Shown here: piece by piece, positions 26,465-35,543 of the stretch
How the letters are laid out: each line of letters opens with the position of its first letter
Numbering within the stretch: the stretch's first letter is position 1
From: JBAZLV01 sp041650055
Lineage (GTDB): Bacteria; Nitrospirota; UBA9217
Direction: 5' to 3'
Assembly: GCA_041650055.1 (NCBI GenBank)
Contig: JBAZLV010000002.1
Location: 1-64,000, forward strand
DNA: 64,000 nucleotides
Position numbers and translations under genes: made by a program
Notes under the pieces: model-generated
Told to the model about the DNA's origin: nothing
The model's input: the letters and a program-made list of their open reading frames with translations, nothing else
The model's database searches: none

Positions 26465-27397
26465 TTATCGGATCGGTTTTTGCTGGCGGTCAGGATAAGA
26501 AATCGAGGGCCGGCTTGTAACTATGCTCTGTTGGGGTACAGAACCCTGGACTCGAGGAGGTTGATTACTCCTCTGTTGTTCGAGCGGTTTGAGGGTGCCT
26601 GGTTGTGGCGTTGTCGGGGATTGATTCGTTATGACACCGGGAACAAAGGGACGTTTTGGTTTGGCATACGCCGATGGATTTTTTTTCTGAACGATGCCTG
26701 ATGCAGTTACTGTAAGATCCCGCACAACGGTATTTTTCGGCTCGGAAACTATCAATTCTTTTCCGTTTATCATCAGGGAAAGAGCAGTACTGCTGCCATA
26801 ACTGAGCTGAAAGCGTTCATCCGCGCTCCAAATAAGCCGGTCTCCTTTTTTCAAGACAATCTTTTTTTGGGGGCTGGTATCTATCCGCAACAGGAGCCAG
26901 GTATCATTGAGAGCAATAACCTCCAAAAACAGTTTCTCCTGTTTGTTTTGAGTATTTGTCTGGCCGGTTTGAGAAGCGGTTCCTGGAGGAGTCATTCGTG
27001 CCTGACGAGAAGGCAGGGCGGTCAAAAAAAACAGAACCAGCGCGAGAACAATTCCTGCGGCCCAAAGAAATGGTTCGATCAAGATTTTTTTTCTTGGTTT
27101 TTCTTCTTGGACATCGGGAATCTCTTCATCTGGAGAAGCAGGTGCAGCAGTCGCCAACGCTTGCAATGGCTTCAGTTCAGCGTATTTCCTGAGCACTTCA
27201 GATTCGTTGAGATTCAGGAATTTTCCGTAATTTTTCAGAAATCCCCTGACAAAAACTTCTCCCGGTAGCTTTGAAAAATCTTCATTTTCAAGCGCCTTCA
27301 GATATGCGATGCTGATGCGGGTTTGCTGGGCCGCATCCCGCAAATCGATTCCACGGGTCTCCCGAGCTTCCCGCAAAAACTTTCCCAATGTCACCAT
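26465..27397 (-). CDS. rodZ: RodZ-like cytoskeletal/HTH membrane protein
   Basis: 310 residues. The N-terminal cytosolic Xre-type helix-turn-helix (about 1-75; GKFLREARETRGIDLRDAAQ) is followed by a single membrane helix (about 109-128). The periplasmic DUF4115 domain (LFLEVIALNDTWLLLRID) leads into a Pro/Gln-rich tail. RodZ links MreB to cell-wall synthesis during elongation. It starts two bases after the pilF-like gene, an order also seen in gamma-proteobacteria (pilF-rodZ), which supports the call. Confidence 0.9.
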   Translation of the reverse strand: MVTLGKFLREARETRGIDLRDAAQQTRISIAYLKALENEDFSKLPGEVFVRGFLKNYGKFLNLNESEVLRKYAELKPLQALATAAPASPDEEIPDVQEEKPRKKILIEPFLWAAGIVLALVLFFLTALPSRQARMTPPGTASQTGQTNTQNKQEKLFLEVIALNDTWLLLRIDTSPQKKIVLKKGDRLIWSADERFQLSYGSSTALSLMINGKELIVSEPKNTVVRDLTVTASGIVQKKNPSAYAKPKRPFVPGVITNQSPTTPQPGTLKPLEQQRSNQPPRVQGSVPQQSIVTSRPSISYPDRQQKPIR

Positions 27398-27399
27398 GC

Positions 27400-28140
27400 T
27401 TACCTCAGGGTTTTCAGAAACTGGTTTGCTTTCCGCGCAAGATCGGTTTTGGGTGCCAGTTCCGCTGTTTTCCGGAACTCTGAAACAGCTGATTTTTTAT
27501 TTCCGTTTTTCAAATACGCGAGCGCAAGGTTATAACGCATAAAAGCATTCTGGGGAACGAGTCCGACACCTTCCTGAAATTCCTGTATTGCTTCTTTGGT
27601 TTTGCCTGCTTCCAAGAGTGCCGTGCCGAGTTCAACAATGACAAAATCCTGGTTTGAATACCGTTTTGCTTCGCGGTATGATTCAATAGCCTGGTCATAT
27701 TTCTTCTGGGCCATAAACACCCGCCCAATATTGATCCAGGGAACCTGAGGAGTCGTGTACAGTTTGTTCGCAAGAGCTTTGTGATATGCTGCAAGGGCAT
27801 CTTTCCATTTCTGCTGTCTCGAGTACACTGCCCCGAGTGCATTATAGGCCTCGGAAAAATCCGAGTCCTGATGAATTGCTTCTGAATAAAAATGGATTGC
27901 ATCGTCAAGCTTGTCCTGGGTGTCGGTTATAATCCCGAGATAATAATACGACCACTTGTGGGAACTGTCGGTCTGAATGGAACGGTGGAACTCAACGGAT
28001 GCAAGCTCAAATTTTTTGTCCTGGAAGAAGGCAAGACCCTTCATATAGTATCCTTCTGCCATCTGCTTGTTGTCGACGGTCGTACCGGTCGTTGTGCATC
28101 CGGCCAGCAGGAATAGGATCAGAAAAAGAGTTCCCCTCAT
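27400..28140 (-). CDS. TPR lipoprotein of the PilF/PilW/Tgl type
   Basis: 246 residues. Lipoprotein signal with lipobox LLAG-C at the N terminus, then about six tetratricopeptide repeats (for example YYLGIITDTQDKLDDAIHFY, AYNALGAVYSRQQKWKDAL). Proteins of this shape upstream of rodZ are PilF/PilW (Tgl in Myxococcus), which help assemble the type IV pilus secretin at the outer membrane. No pilin or secretin gene is in the window, so a general TPR lipoprotein role cannot be excluded. Confidence 0.82.
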   Translation of the reverse strand: MRGTLFLILFLLAGCTTTGTTVDNKQMAEGYYMKGLAFFQDKKFELASVEFHRSIQTDSSHKWSYYYLGIITDTQDKLDDAIHFYSEAIHQDSDFSEAYNALGAVYSRQQKWKDALAAYHKALANKLYTTPQVPWINIGRVFMAQKKYDQAIESYREAKRYSNQDFVIVELGTALLEAGKTKEAIQEFQEGVGLVPQNAFMRYNLALAYLKNGNKKSAVSEFRKTAELAPKTDLARKANQFLKTLR

Positions 28141-28152
28141 GTGATGCTCCTT

Positions 28153-29079
28153 TCAAAATGATGTAAGCAGCCGTGCTAACGCTTCCCGATCTCGGCTTAC
28201 CATGCCCGAAGGCGGTTGCGAATCATTGATCTGCGGTTTTTTTGACGCTCGTGCAATACCTTTTTTGATGGCCTGCTGCATGATCTCGTGATGGCCTTTT
28301 GCGGTTAATTGCTGAATCCGTTGCGGCGTCAACCGTGAAGGCGTGGAGTTTTTTCTTGTTGTTGCTTGCGGAGGAGGCGCAAAAATCTCCTGATGAAACG
28401 AAACTGGCGCATGAGCAGACGGCGACTGCCGTCGTGCAGGTTGTTTCGGAGCTCGGACGGTTTGAGAAGAAGGAAACTGCTCCGAAGCCGTCATGGATGG
28501 CCAGGAAGGATTGGGTTGTTGTATTATGGTTCGCTGTGGCGGCAATGGATCAGGAGCTTCGAAAACCGCTGGCTGCTCCGGTTCGGGCACCGGAGCGGTC
28601 GGTTGAACAGGCGTTGCTGGTTGCTGATTTTGTACCTGGGCTATCGGTGTTTTTTCGACTTCTGAAGCAGTTTCTGCTGTCTGTTTTTGCTGGCTTGATT
28701 TTATTGCAAAAATATCCTGCTTGTCCAGCCAGCTGTCCTGATCAGCAACAGACATGGTTTCAAAATCTTTTTCATCCAGCATGGCGCCAAGCGATTCTGC
28801 AAAACTCCGGGCATCATCTTCGACTGTATTCAGATTTTCTTCGGAAAATGGATTAGAAGAATGGGTATAATACAGTGTTCGATTGGTGGCGAGAAGGTGA
28901 ATCGCAATATGAGCGGTAAGGGTACCTGCCCGTTCCTTGAAAAAAACGACATAACTGCGAGCTTCCTCGAGCACCATTTCGGGAGTCGCTACCTGATGAA
29001 TGTTCATGGAAAAAAGGATTTTAAGAACTTTTTTTTCCCTGATCGGAAGATTCGTTCTCTTAGTGTCAATGGTAAACAT
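28153..29079 (-). CDS. Conserved protein of unknown function with Pro-rich middle
   Basis: 308 residues. The N-terminal domain (about 1-135) contains TLYYTHSSNPFSEENLNTVE and ARSFAESLGAMLDEKDF. A long low-complexity segment rich in Pro, Gln and Ala follows (about 135-255). The basic C-terminal tail includes RIQQLTAKGHHEIMQQAIKKGIARASKK. No signal peptide or membrane helix. I do not recognise a named domain. It sits between a PfkB kinase gene and the pilF-like gene on the same strand with 12-base gaps, so it is part of that operon. Confidence 0.75.
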   Translation of the reverse strand: MFTIDTKRTNLPIREKKVLKILFSMNIHQVATPEMVLEEARSYVVFFKERAGTLTAHIAIHLLATNRTLYYTHSSNPFSEENLNTVEDDARSFAESLGAMLDEKDFETMSVADQDSWLDKQDIFAIKSSQQKQTAETASEVEKTPIAQVQNQQPATPVQPTAPVPEPEQPAVFEAPDPLPPQRTIIQQPNPSWPSMTASEQFPSSQTVRAPKQPARRQSPSAHAPVSFHQEIFAPPPQATTRKNSTPSRLTPQRIQQLTAKGHHEIMQQAIKKGIARASKKPQINDSQPPSGMVSRDREALARLLTSF

Positions 29080-29091
29080 AATCGGGCCCCC

Positions 29092-30000
29092 TTAGATGCT
29101 TTCAAAATGAGTAAGGGATTTAAATTCCCGGAATCGTTGTTCGATTTCTTTATAATCCAGACATTTCAACCTGTCAAGACTGAATGCTTCAACATTTAAC
29201 GATGCCATGACGCTCCCGAAAATAATGGCCTTTCTCATGCATTCTTCGGAAAAGTCGACGGTGTTGGCAAGATATCCCATAAAACCGCCTGCAAATGTGT
29301 CTCCTGCGCCGGTAGGATCAAAGACAGTCTCAAGTGGATATGCAGGAGCACTGAAAACGCTATGACCATTGAACATAAGCGCACCGTAACTTCCCTGCTT
29401 GACAATAATGGCCTTGGGCCCCATGGCTTGTACGCATTTTGCCGCCTTGATCAGGCTGGCTTCACCGGAGAGCTGCCGGATCTCTGCTTCGTTAATGGTG
29501 AGAATATCAACCCGGGCGAGCGTTCGTTTTAATGCTTCTGGCTTGTTTGCAATCCAGTAATTCATGGTATCGCATGCGACCAGCCGGGGTTTTTTGACCT
29601 GATTTAAGACATCAAGCTGGATTTCCGGATCAATGTTTGCTAAAAAAATAATATCGGAATTTTTATACTCTGGAGGAAGAACTGGTTTGAACGTTGCGAG
29701 AACATTCAGATCCGTGGCAAGGGTTCGTGCTTCATTCAAATCATATCCATATTCCCCTTTCCAATGAAACGTCTCTCCCGTTTGTATCTCAAGACCTCGA
29801 AGATCGATCTGTCTGTTTTTTAAAAATTGCACGTGTTCTTCTGGGAAATCCTGTCCGATCACTGCTACAAGCCTGACGTCGGTAAAATAGCCGGCAGAAA
29901 CTGAAAAATATGTTGCGGATCCTCCGAGAGCTTTTTCGACTTTTCCAAAAGGAGTCGCAACTGAATCCAGTGCGACCGTACCTACAACAAGCAGGCTCAC
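29092..30000 (-). CDS. PfkB-family sugar or nucleoside kinase
   Basis: 302 residues of the ribokinase/PfkB fold. It has the N-terminal GGSATYFSVSAG substrate motif and the C-terminal signature DPTGAGDTFAGGFMG with catalytic Asp in GAGD. The substrate cannot be told from sequence. It lies 34 bases downstream of mtnP, which releases adenine and methylthioribose-1-phosphate, so a nucleoside or salvage role is possible, but this is inference from position only. Confidence 0.87.
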   Translation of the reverse strand: MSLLVVGTVALDSVATPFGKVEKALGGSATYFSVSAGYFTDVRLVAVIGQDFPEEHVQFLKNRQIDLRGLEIQTGETFHWKGEYGYDLNEARTLATDLNVLATFKPVLPPEYKNSDIIFLANIDPEIQLDVLNQVKKPRLVACDTMNYWIANKPEALKRTLARVDILTINEAEIRQLSGEASLIKAAKCVQAMGPKAIIVKQGSYGALMFNGHSVFSAPAYPLETVFDPTGAGDTFAGGFMGYLANTVDFSEECMRKAIIFGSVMASLNVEAFSLDRLKCLDYKEIEQRFREFKSLTHFESI

Positions 30001-30034
30001 TAAAACCTCCGAATGGGATCATGCATCCTGACCA

Positions 30035-30952
30035 TCATCGTTTCCTCGCTGATGATTGCCGAGAAGCATGAGGAATGTATTTTCCGATAATCAAGGCAAG
30101 ATCTTTTTTAATGTGTGCCGGAATCTGATTTGCGGGGGTCATGATAGTGTTTTTCAACGCTTCGCCGCACAGGCAGGATCGATGTTCCGGCAGAAATCGC
30201 ACTGCCTCGCGAATCATAGCCTTGGATGTTTCGATGTTTTTCTTCATTACCGCAAGCACTGCTTCCACGGTCACCGACTCTTCACTCTGATGCCAGCAAT
30301 CATAGTCAGTTGCCAGGGCAATGGTGTTATAACAAAGTTCCGCCTCACGGGAAAGCTTCGCTTCAGTCGCATTGGTCATCCCGATCACATCCACTCCCCA
30401 GGAACGGTATACCATCGATTCAGCACGGGTTGAAAATTGGGGGCCTTCCATGCATAAATAGGTTCCTCCGCGATGGATCGTGGCCCCGGTCTCCACCCCT
30501 GCGGCAATCAAAACTGCACTGAGTCGCGGACAGACCGGATCGGCAGTTCCGACATGGGCGACAATTCCTTTTCCGAAAAACGTGCTTACCCGGTGCTTGG
30601 TATGGTCATAAAATTGATCGGGAATAACGATGTCCCCGGGTTTGATCTTTTCCTTCATGCTCCCAACAGCACTGACAGAAATGATCTGCTCAACACCGAG
30701 CTTTTTCATGCCGTAAATATTTGCCCGATAGTTGATATCCGTGGGCATAATCCGATGACCCCTGCCATGCCGCGGCAGAAACGCAACGCGTTTCCCGAAC
30801 AAGGTCCCGATTATGTACTCGTCTGAAGGCTTTCCGAAGGGAGTGCTCATACAAACCGATGTGATATCGGTTAACCCTTCCATGTCGTATAAACCGCTTC
30901 CACCGATAATGCCGATAGTGATTTTTTCGGATGTGCTGCGCACTCGTGGCAT
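30035..30952 (-). CDS. mtnP: 5'-methylthioadenosine phosphorylase
   Basis: Phosphorolysis of 5'-methylthioadenosine (by-product of polyamine and other SAM reactions) to adenine and methylthioribose-1-phosphate, the substrate of MtnA. 305 residues; N-terminal GIIGGSGLYDMEGL, the phosphate/base motifs LPRHGRGH, TYLCMEGPQFSTRAES and MTNATEAKLSREAELCY are all typical of the MTAP/PNP-II family. Its C-terminal tail ends in Arg/Lys. mtnA is the only other salvage gene in the window. Confidence 0.93.
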   Translation of the reverse strand: MPRVRSTSEKITIGIIGGSGLYDMEGLTDITSVCMSTPFGKPSDEYIIGTLFGKRVAFLPRHGRGHRIMPTDINYRANIYGMKKLGVEQIISVSAVGSMKEKIKPGDIVIPDQFYDHTKHRVSTFFGKGIVAHVGTADPVCPRLSAVLIAAGVETGATIHRGGTYLCMEGPQFSTRAESMVYRSWGVDVIGMTNATEAKLSREAELCYNTIALATDYDCWHQSEESVTVEAVLAVMKKNIETSKAMIREAVRFLPEHRSCLCGEALKNTIMTPANQIPAHIKKDLALIIGKYIPHASRQSSARKR

Positions 30953-31062
30953 AGCAATAATTCCTTACGTACAAGAGTATGTGTGCGGATAAAATTGGAG
31001 TATGATCAGTTACGCCCGAATTCGATGTATGAATATGCTGCGAAATTCCGCTCTCGATCCAG

Positions 31063-31332
31063 TCAGCGTTCTTCCGGAACCGTCATTTCAGATTCTTTTT
31101 TCAACTCGAGGCCTTCCAGCACTTCAACGGGTTTGTCGGGAATAATGGTGGAAATTGCATGCTTGTAAACGAGCTGCTGGTTTTCCTGCTTTATCAAAAT
31201 CACGAAATTGTCAAATCCTCTGATTGTTCCGGAAAGCCGTGCACCGTTTACAAGAAACATTGTTACCGGGATCTTTTCCTTTCGCATCTGATTCAGGAAC
31301 AAATCTTGAAGATTTACCTGCGACTTGCCCAT
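31063..31332 (-). CDS. hfq: RNA chaperone Hfq
   Basis: Hexameric Sm-like RNA chaperone that pairs small RNAs with mRNAs. 89 residues from the ATG at 31332, supported by GGAGGGGG six bases upstream. Sm1 contains QDLFLNQMRKEKIPVTMFLVNG (split by the G-x-I-x-G-F-D-N-F motif GTIRGFDNFVILI), and Sm2 contains the hallmark YKHAISTI. The charged C-terminal tail is short. It lies downstream of miaA as in many proteobacteria (miaA-hfq). Confidence 0.96.
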   Translation of the reverse strand: MGKSQVNLQDLFLNQMRKEKIPVTMFLVNGARLSGTIRGFDNFVILIKQENQQLVYKHAISTIIPDKPVEVLEGLELKKESEMTVPEER

Positions 31333-31407
31333 CAGCCCCCTCCACATGCATGAACACTTCGTAAAAAACGGTAACGTATTGGTTTTTTTATCTTATACCA
31401 AGTGTTT

Positions 31408-32361
31408 TTAAATTTCAATGTATTTCTTTACCGCGGGATGTTTCTTGATATGCTGCAGAATTTCTCGCGCATCGGAAATGCCCGTGATATCGATCCAGAT
31501 CGCATCCGGTTCCCGACGAAACCAGGTGAACTGACGCTTTGCAAACCGTTTGGTATCCCGCTTTAGCAGAGCTTCTGCTTCATTTCTCGACAAGGCACCC
31601 TGAATATAACCGGCAAAATGCCGATATCCCAACCCCTGCATGGAAACAAGATCGGGGCTGAATCCCCGGCCAAGAAGCGTTCTCACTTCGTTCTCAAGTC
31701 CGCTTGCAATCATCCTGTCAATGCGTTCTTCTATCCGTGCATACAAATCAGACCGTGCCCGGCAAAGAAACACGAGAGTGAACTCATAGGGTTTGTTTTG
31801 TAAGGCATGTTCTTCATGAAATTCAGATAGTTTGCGGTTTTTGAGGTGATATACCTCCAGCGCTCGCACAATACGACGGAGATCATGTTCATGAATTTTT
31901 ACGGCAGCTTCAGGATCCAGGTTCCGGAGCGTTGCATGCAGAAACCCCGGCCCTTTGCTCGCCTCCTCCTGCATAAATTCCTCCCGTAATTGAGGATCAG
32001 CAGGAGGACCCTGAAACAGTCCACGAGTCAATGCCCGTATATATAATCCGGTTCCTCCGACTACGAGTGGGAATTTTTTTGATCGGACAATTTCATCAAG
32101 AGCCTGTCTCGCTTGCCTCAGGTAGTCGCCAACGCTGTACGGCTGGTCCGGTTCAACAACATCGATCAGATGATGCCTGACCGCCGTTCGCTGTTCGAGT
32201 GTTGATTTGGCGCTCCCGATATCCATGCCGTGGTACACCTGCATGGAATCAGCACTGACGATCTCGCCATTCAGTTCTTGTGCAAGCAGAATGGAGGCAT
32301 CTGTTTTGCCAACCGCGGTAGGACCGGCAATAATCAGAAGAGGTTTCCGAGAAATATTCAT
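31408..32361 (-). CDS. miaA: tRNA dimethylallyltransferase
   Basis: Adds the dimethylallyl group to A37 of tRNAs reading UNN codons. 317 residues; P-loop IAGPTAVGKTDASI, SADSMQVYHGMDIG, VGGTGLYIRALTRG, and KRFAKRQFTWFRRE near the end. Its ATG overlaps the mutL stop by four bases, giving the classic mutL-miaA-hfq order. Confidence 0.96.
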   Translation of the reverse strand: MNISRKPLLIIAGPTAVGKTDASILLAQELNGEIVSADSMQVYHGMDIGSAKSTLEQRTAVRHHLIDVVEPDQPYSVGDYLRQARQALDEIVRSKKFPLVVGGTGLYIRALTRGLFQGPPADPQLREEFMQEEASKGPGFLHATLRNLDPEAAVKIHEHDLRRIVRALEVYHLKNRKLSEFHEEHALQNKPYEFTLVFLCRARSDLYARIEERIDRMIASGLENEVRTLLGRGFSPDLVSMQGLGYRHFAGYIQGALSRNEAEALLKRDTKRFAKRQFTWFRREPDAIWIDITGISDAREILQHIKKHPAVKKYIEI

Positions 32362-34130
32362 GAAATTTTTTTAAACATTTTCTTGAGGTCTTGAAGGGAA
32401 AACCGGACGATGGTAGGCCTGCCATGCGGGCAGCTATGGGGCATGCGGCATGCAAAAAGGTCGTCGATCAACGATTCCATTTCGCGAACGCTTAGTTTTC
32501 TATGCATTTTAATTGCCGGATGGCATGCAAGGACGCTCAGCAGATCATCCCGATGCTTCGAAAAAATTGCTGTTCGGGCATGCGTATGGAATTCATCAAG
32601 GATGTCAAGCACCAGCTTTCTGTAATCAGCTCCTGTCAGGAGCGCTGGAACCGCCTTGATGAGAAAAGTGCTTGTTCCGAAATGTTCAACGTATAAGCCG
32701 AGTTGTTCCAGTTCAGACAAATGCTCTGAAAGCAGACTTGCCTGCGCAGGCCCGAGTTCCAGCTGTTCCGGTACAAGAAGATTCTGAATCGGCATTGTTC
32801 CCGCCTCAAATTGATCCTGCAGTTTTTCGAACAGAACTCGCTCATGGGCAGCATGCTGATCAATAAGAGCCATTTCATCCTGCGAATCAACAACGATAAA
32901 AGAATCCTGGATTTGCGCAACAGGCACAAAATTCGAGAATCGGGGATGAACAAGCAAAGGCTGCTGACCCTCAATGTTGTCGTTATACGTATGATGAAAT
33001 CCGGGTATGTCTATAGTCGCAGATAACGAGCTTTTTTTTGCCCTTGATTCGAATTCTCTGCACGCTTCTCGTACCCGGTCAGAATATTCAGGTGGTTCTT
33101 TTTTTTCAACATTATTAGAACCCGGAAGACCCTGAATCCGTAACTGTTCCCGCAGCGTATCAACGATTAGATCATGAATATGGGCTTGGTTCCGAAAACG
33201 GATTTCGCTTTTTGCAGGATGCACATTCACGTCAATCCATGCCGGATCGATTTGAATAAAAATAAAACCGATTGGATGCCGGTTCCGCATGAGCAGGTCC
33301 TGATAGGCTTGATACAGAGCATGGGTAAGTGAAGGATTTTTTACCACCCGCTGATTTACATAAAAATCCTGATATGTTTTATTGCCTCGATCGAATGAAG
33401 GCCTGCTCAAAAGCCCGAACAGGGAAATATCATCACGCTTGCAGGAAAATTCAAACAAGTGCTCGGTCAGATCGCGACCATAAATTTGAAATGCGCGGTC
33501 CAGAATCCGCATGGAGGCCGGAAGGTCAAGAACCGCTTTTTTGTTATGCATGAGTTTAAAACGCACTGAAGGGTGCGCCATAGCCAGACGCGAGACTACG
33601 GTCAGGATGTGGGCAAATTCTGTTGCCGGATTCCGCAGAAATTTAAGCCTTGCAGGTGTGTTGAAAAAAAGACGGCGGACTTCAATCGTAGTGCCCGGAA
33701 CCACTGCCGTGTCTGAAACGGTTTTTTTCTGTCCGCCTTCCATTTCGACCACAACACCGCTTTGTGAACCTTGCTGTGAGGTACTAAGCCGGATTGATGA
33801 TACTGACGCAATGCTTGAAAGCGCCTCTCCTCGAAAGCCCAGGGTTCGGATGGCTGCCAGATCGGCATCGCTCGTGATTTTGCTCGTTGCATGACGTTCA
33901 CATGCAATACAGGCGTCTTCCCGTGACATGCCGCTGCCGTTGTCCGCAATACGAATCAGCTGTCTGCCGGCCTGCTCAATCTCGATCAGAATGTTGTCTG
34001 CACCTGCATCAAGCGAATTTTCGATGAGTTCCTTGACAACCGCCGCAGGCCGCTCAATTACTTCTCCTGCCGCTATTTTATTAATAACCTGTTCGGAAAG
34101 GATCGTTATGGTTTGTGTCATGGATTGCAC
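32358..34130 (-). CDS. mutL: DNA mismatch repair protein MutL
   Basis: GHKL ATPase that couples MutS mismatch recognition to strand incision. 590 residues; N-terminal INKIAAGEVIERPAAVVKELIENSLDAGA, then GFRGEALSSIASVS and GTTIEVRRLFFNTPARLKFL. The C-terminal dimerisation domain has DQHAAHERVLFEKL and ends with ACH and C-P-H-G-R-P motifs (SCPHGRPT). The DQHAAHERV-type motif resembles the DQHA(X)2E(X)4E metal site of MutL endonucleases, so this one is probably a nickase. A start at the Met four codons in (MTQTITIL) is equally possible. Confidence 0.95.
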   Translation of the reverse strand: MQSMTQTITILSEQVINKIAAGEVIERPAAVVKELIENSLDAGADNILIEIEQAGRQLIRIADNGSGMSREDACIACERHATSKITSDADLAAIRTLGFRGEALSSIASVSSIRLSTSQQGSQSGVVVEMEGGQKKTVSDTAVVPGTTIEVRRLFFNTPARLKFLRNPATEFAHILTVVSRLAMAHPSVRFKLMHNKKAVLDLPASMRILDRAFQIYGRDLTEHLFEFSCKRDDISLFGLLSRPSFDRGNKTYQDFYVNQRVVKNPSLTHALYQAYQDLLMRNRHPIGFIFIQIDPAWIDVNVHPAKSEIRFRNQAHIHDLIVDTLREQLRIQGLPGSNNVEKKEPPEYSDRVREACREFESRAKKSSLSATIDIPGFHHTYNDNIEGQQPLLVHPRFSNFVPVAQIQDSFIVVDSQDEMALIDQHAAHERVLFEKLQDQFEAGTMPIQNLLVPEQLELGPAQASLLSEHLSELEQLGLYVEHFGTSTFLIKAVPALLTGADYRKLVLDILDEFHTHARTAIFSKHRDDLLSVLACHPAIKMHRKLSVREMESLIDDLFACRMPHSCPHGRPTIVRFSLQDLKKMFKKIS

Positions 34131-34152
34131 ATGAATGGTTGTTCAGAATAAA

Positions 34153-35508
34153 TTATCGTTTCGGTTCCTCAAAATGAACCTTCGCTTTTTCCTGATTTGC
34201 AACAACGACAATGGTCATTGCCTCCGGATACAGATAGTGTTGTGCTGCCCGAAGGATATCTTTTTTCGTCACTGCATTGATCTTGGAAGAATACATCGCA
34301 GGAAAATCAAGGCCGAGATTATAAAATTCGATCTGGCCAAGCAGTGCAGCAATTTTTGCTGAGGTGTCCATGCGAAGCGGAAAACTTCCCGTAAGATAGG
34401 CCTTCGCATCGCGCAGTTCCTTGTCGGTTACCGGTTTTGTGCGGATACTATTTATTTCAGAAAGCGCTTCTCTGATTACCTCATTCGCAGATTCATTCTT
34501 GGTCTGGATCGTAATTTTAAATGACCCGGGATCTTTCAATCCTGCAAACGAGCTTCGCACATCGTAAGCAAGTCCCCTGTTGTCCCGGATATTATCCATT
34601 AACCGTGATGAAAACCCGCCGGCTCCCAGAATATAATTCATAACCTGAACCGCGTAATAATCGGGATTACTCCGTTGAATTCCCAGATGACCCATCACGA
34701 TATGCGCCTGTGCAACGTCTTTGTTGATTTTTTTTACGAGCAGTTTGTCAGGAACCACTGGCAAAATCGGCTTTTTCTCCGGAGAATTTTGCAGTGTCTT
34801 CTGCTTGAAATACTGGTTCATAAGTTCAACGATTTCCACTTCTGTTATGTCGCCGACCACGGCAATAACAGCATCACGGAGCAAATACTGCTTTTCATAA
34901 AAGGATCGGATGTCTTTCCTGGTGATCGTTCGGAGATACGTGGCCACGTCGTCGCCTGTTCTTCCATAGGGATGCTTCCCAAATATCGAGCGAGAAAATG
35001 CTTCATCAGCAACAATGCCGGGAAGTTCCTTTTGCCGTTTGATTTCTGCAAGCGTGGCTTTGACCGCACGGTCAATCTCCTGCTGGTCAAATACGGGGTG
35101 CAGTAGGACATCGGAAAGCAGTTCCATTCCAGCAGATACGTCCTTTTTTAATACACGGAGATGTGCGCTCGCAAAATCCCCTCCTGCTGAGACAGAAAGC
35201 GACGCTCCAATAAAATCAAGTTCACTACTAATCTGGTTCGCACTGCGTGTGGATGTTCCCTGGGTCAACAACGACGCAGTAATCGCTTCAAGACCGGGTT
35301 TGTCTTCGGAAACCGCTCTGCTTCCTGCGGGAAAAATCATGTTCACTGCAACGATCGGAATATCATGCTTTTCGCTGAGTAAAAGAAGCATCCCATTGTC
35401 CAGCACGATTCGTTTTGCAAGCGGTTCAGTATATCCTGCTTGTACGAAAAAAGGAGCTAAAAGAATAAGACAATTTATGAAAGAAATGAAACCGGTTAAT
35501 CTTTTCAT
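34153..35508 (-). CDS. M16-family peptidase-like protein, non-catalytic subunit
   Basis: 451 residues with a signal peptide (about 1-25, ending FVQAG), so probably periplasmic. The M16 fold is recognisable (AGSRAVSEDKPGLEAITASLLTQGT; GFSSRLMDNIRDNRGLAYDVRSSF). The zinc motif is gone: where the neighbour has HMLEH, this protein has AITAS (residues 75-79). It keeps the C-terminal R...Y-type region (SFPLRMDTSAKIAALLGQIEFY) expected of the partner subunit. It follows the active M16 gene by 35 bases, so the two likely form a heterodimer. Confidence 0.88.
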   Translation of the reverse strand: MKRLTGFISFINCLILLAPFFVQAGYTEPLAKRIVLDNGMLLLLSEKHDIPIVAVNMIFPAGSRAVSEDKPGLEAITASLLTQGTSTRSANQISSELDFIGASLSVSAGGDFASAHLRVLKKDVSAGMELLSDVLLHPVFDQQEIDRAVKATLAEIKRQKELPGIVADEAFSRSIFGKHPYGRTGDDVATYLRTITRKDIRSFYEKQYLLRDAVIAVVGDITEVEIVELMNQYFKQKTLQNSPEKKPILPVVPDKLLVKKINKDVAQAHIVMGHLGIQRSNPDYYAVQVMNYILGAGGFSSRLMDNIRDNRGLAYDVRSSFAGLKDPGSFKITIQTKNESANEVIREALSEINSIRTKPVTDKELRDAKAYLTGSFPLRMDTSAKIAALLGQIEFYNLGLDFPAMYSSKINAVTKKDILRAAQHYLYPEAMTIVVVANQEKAKVHFEEPKR

Positions 35509-35543
35509 GCAGGCACCTATAAAAACTTTCTGAAATCCTTTAA

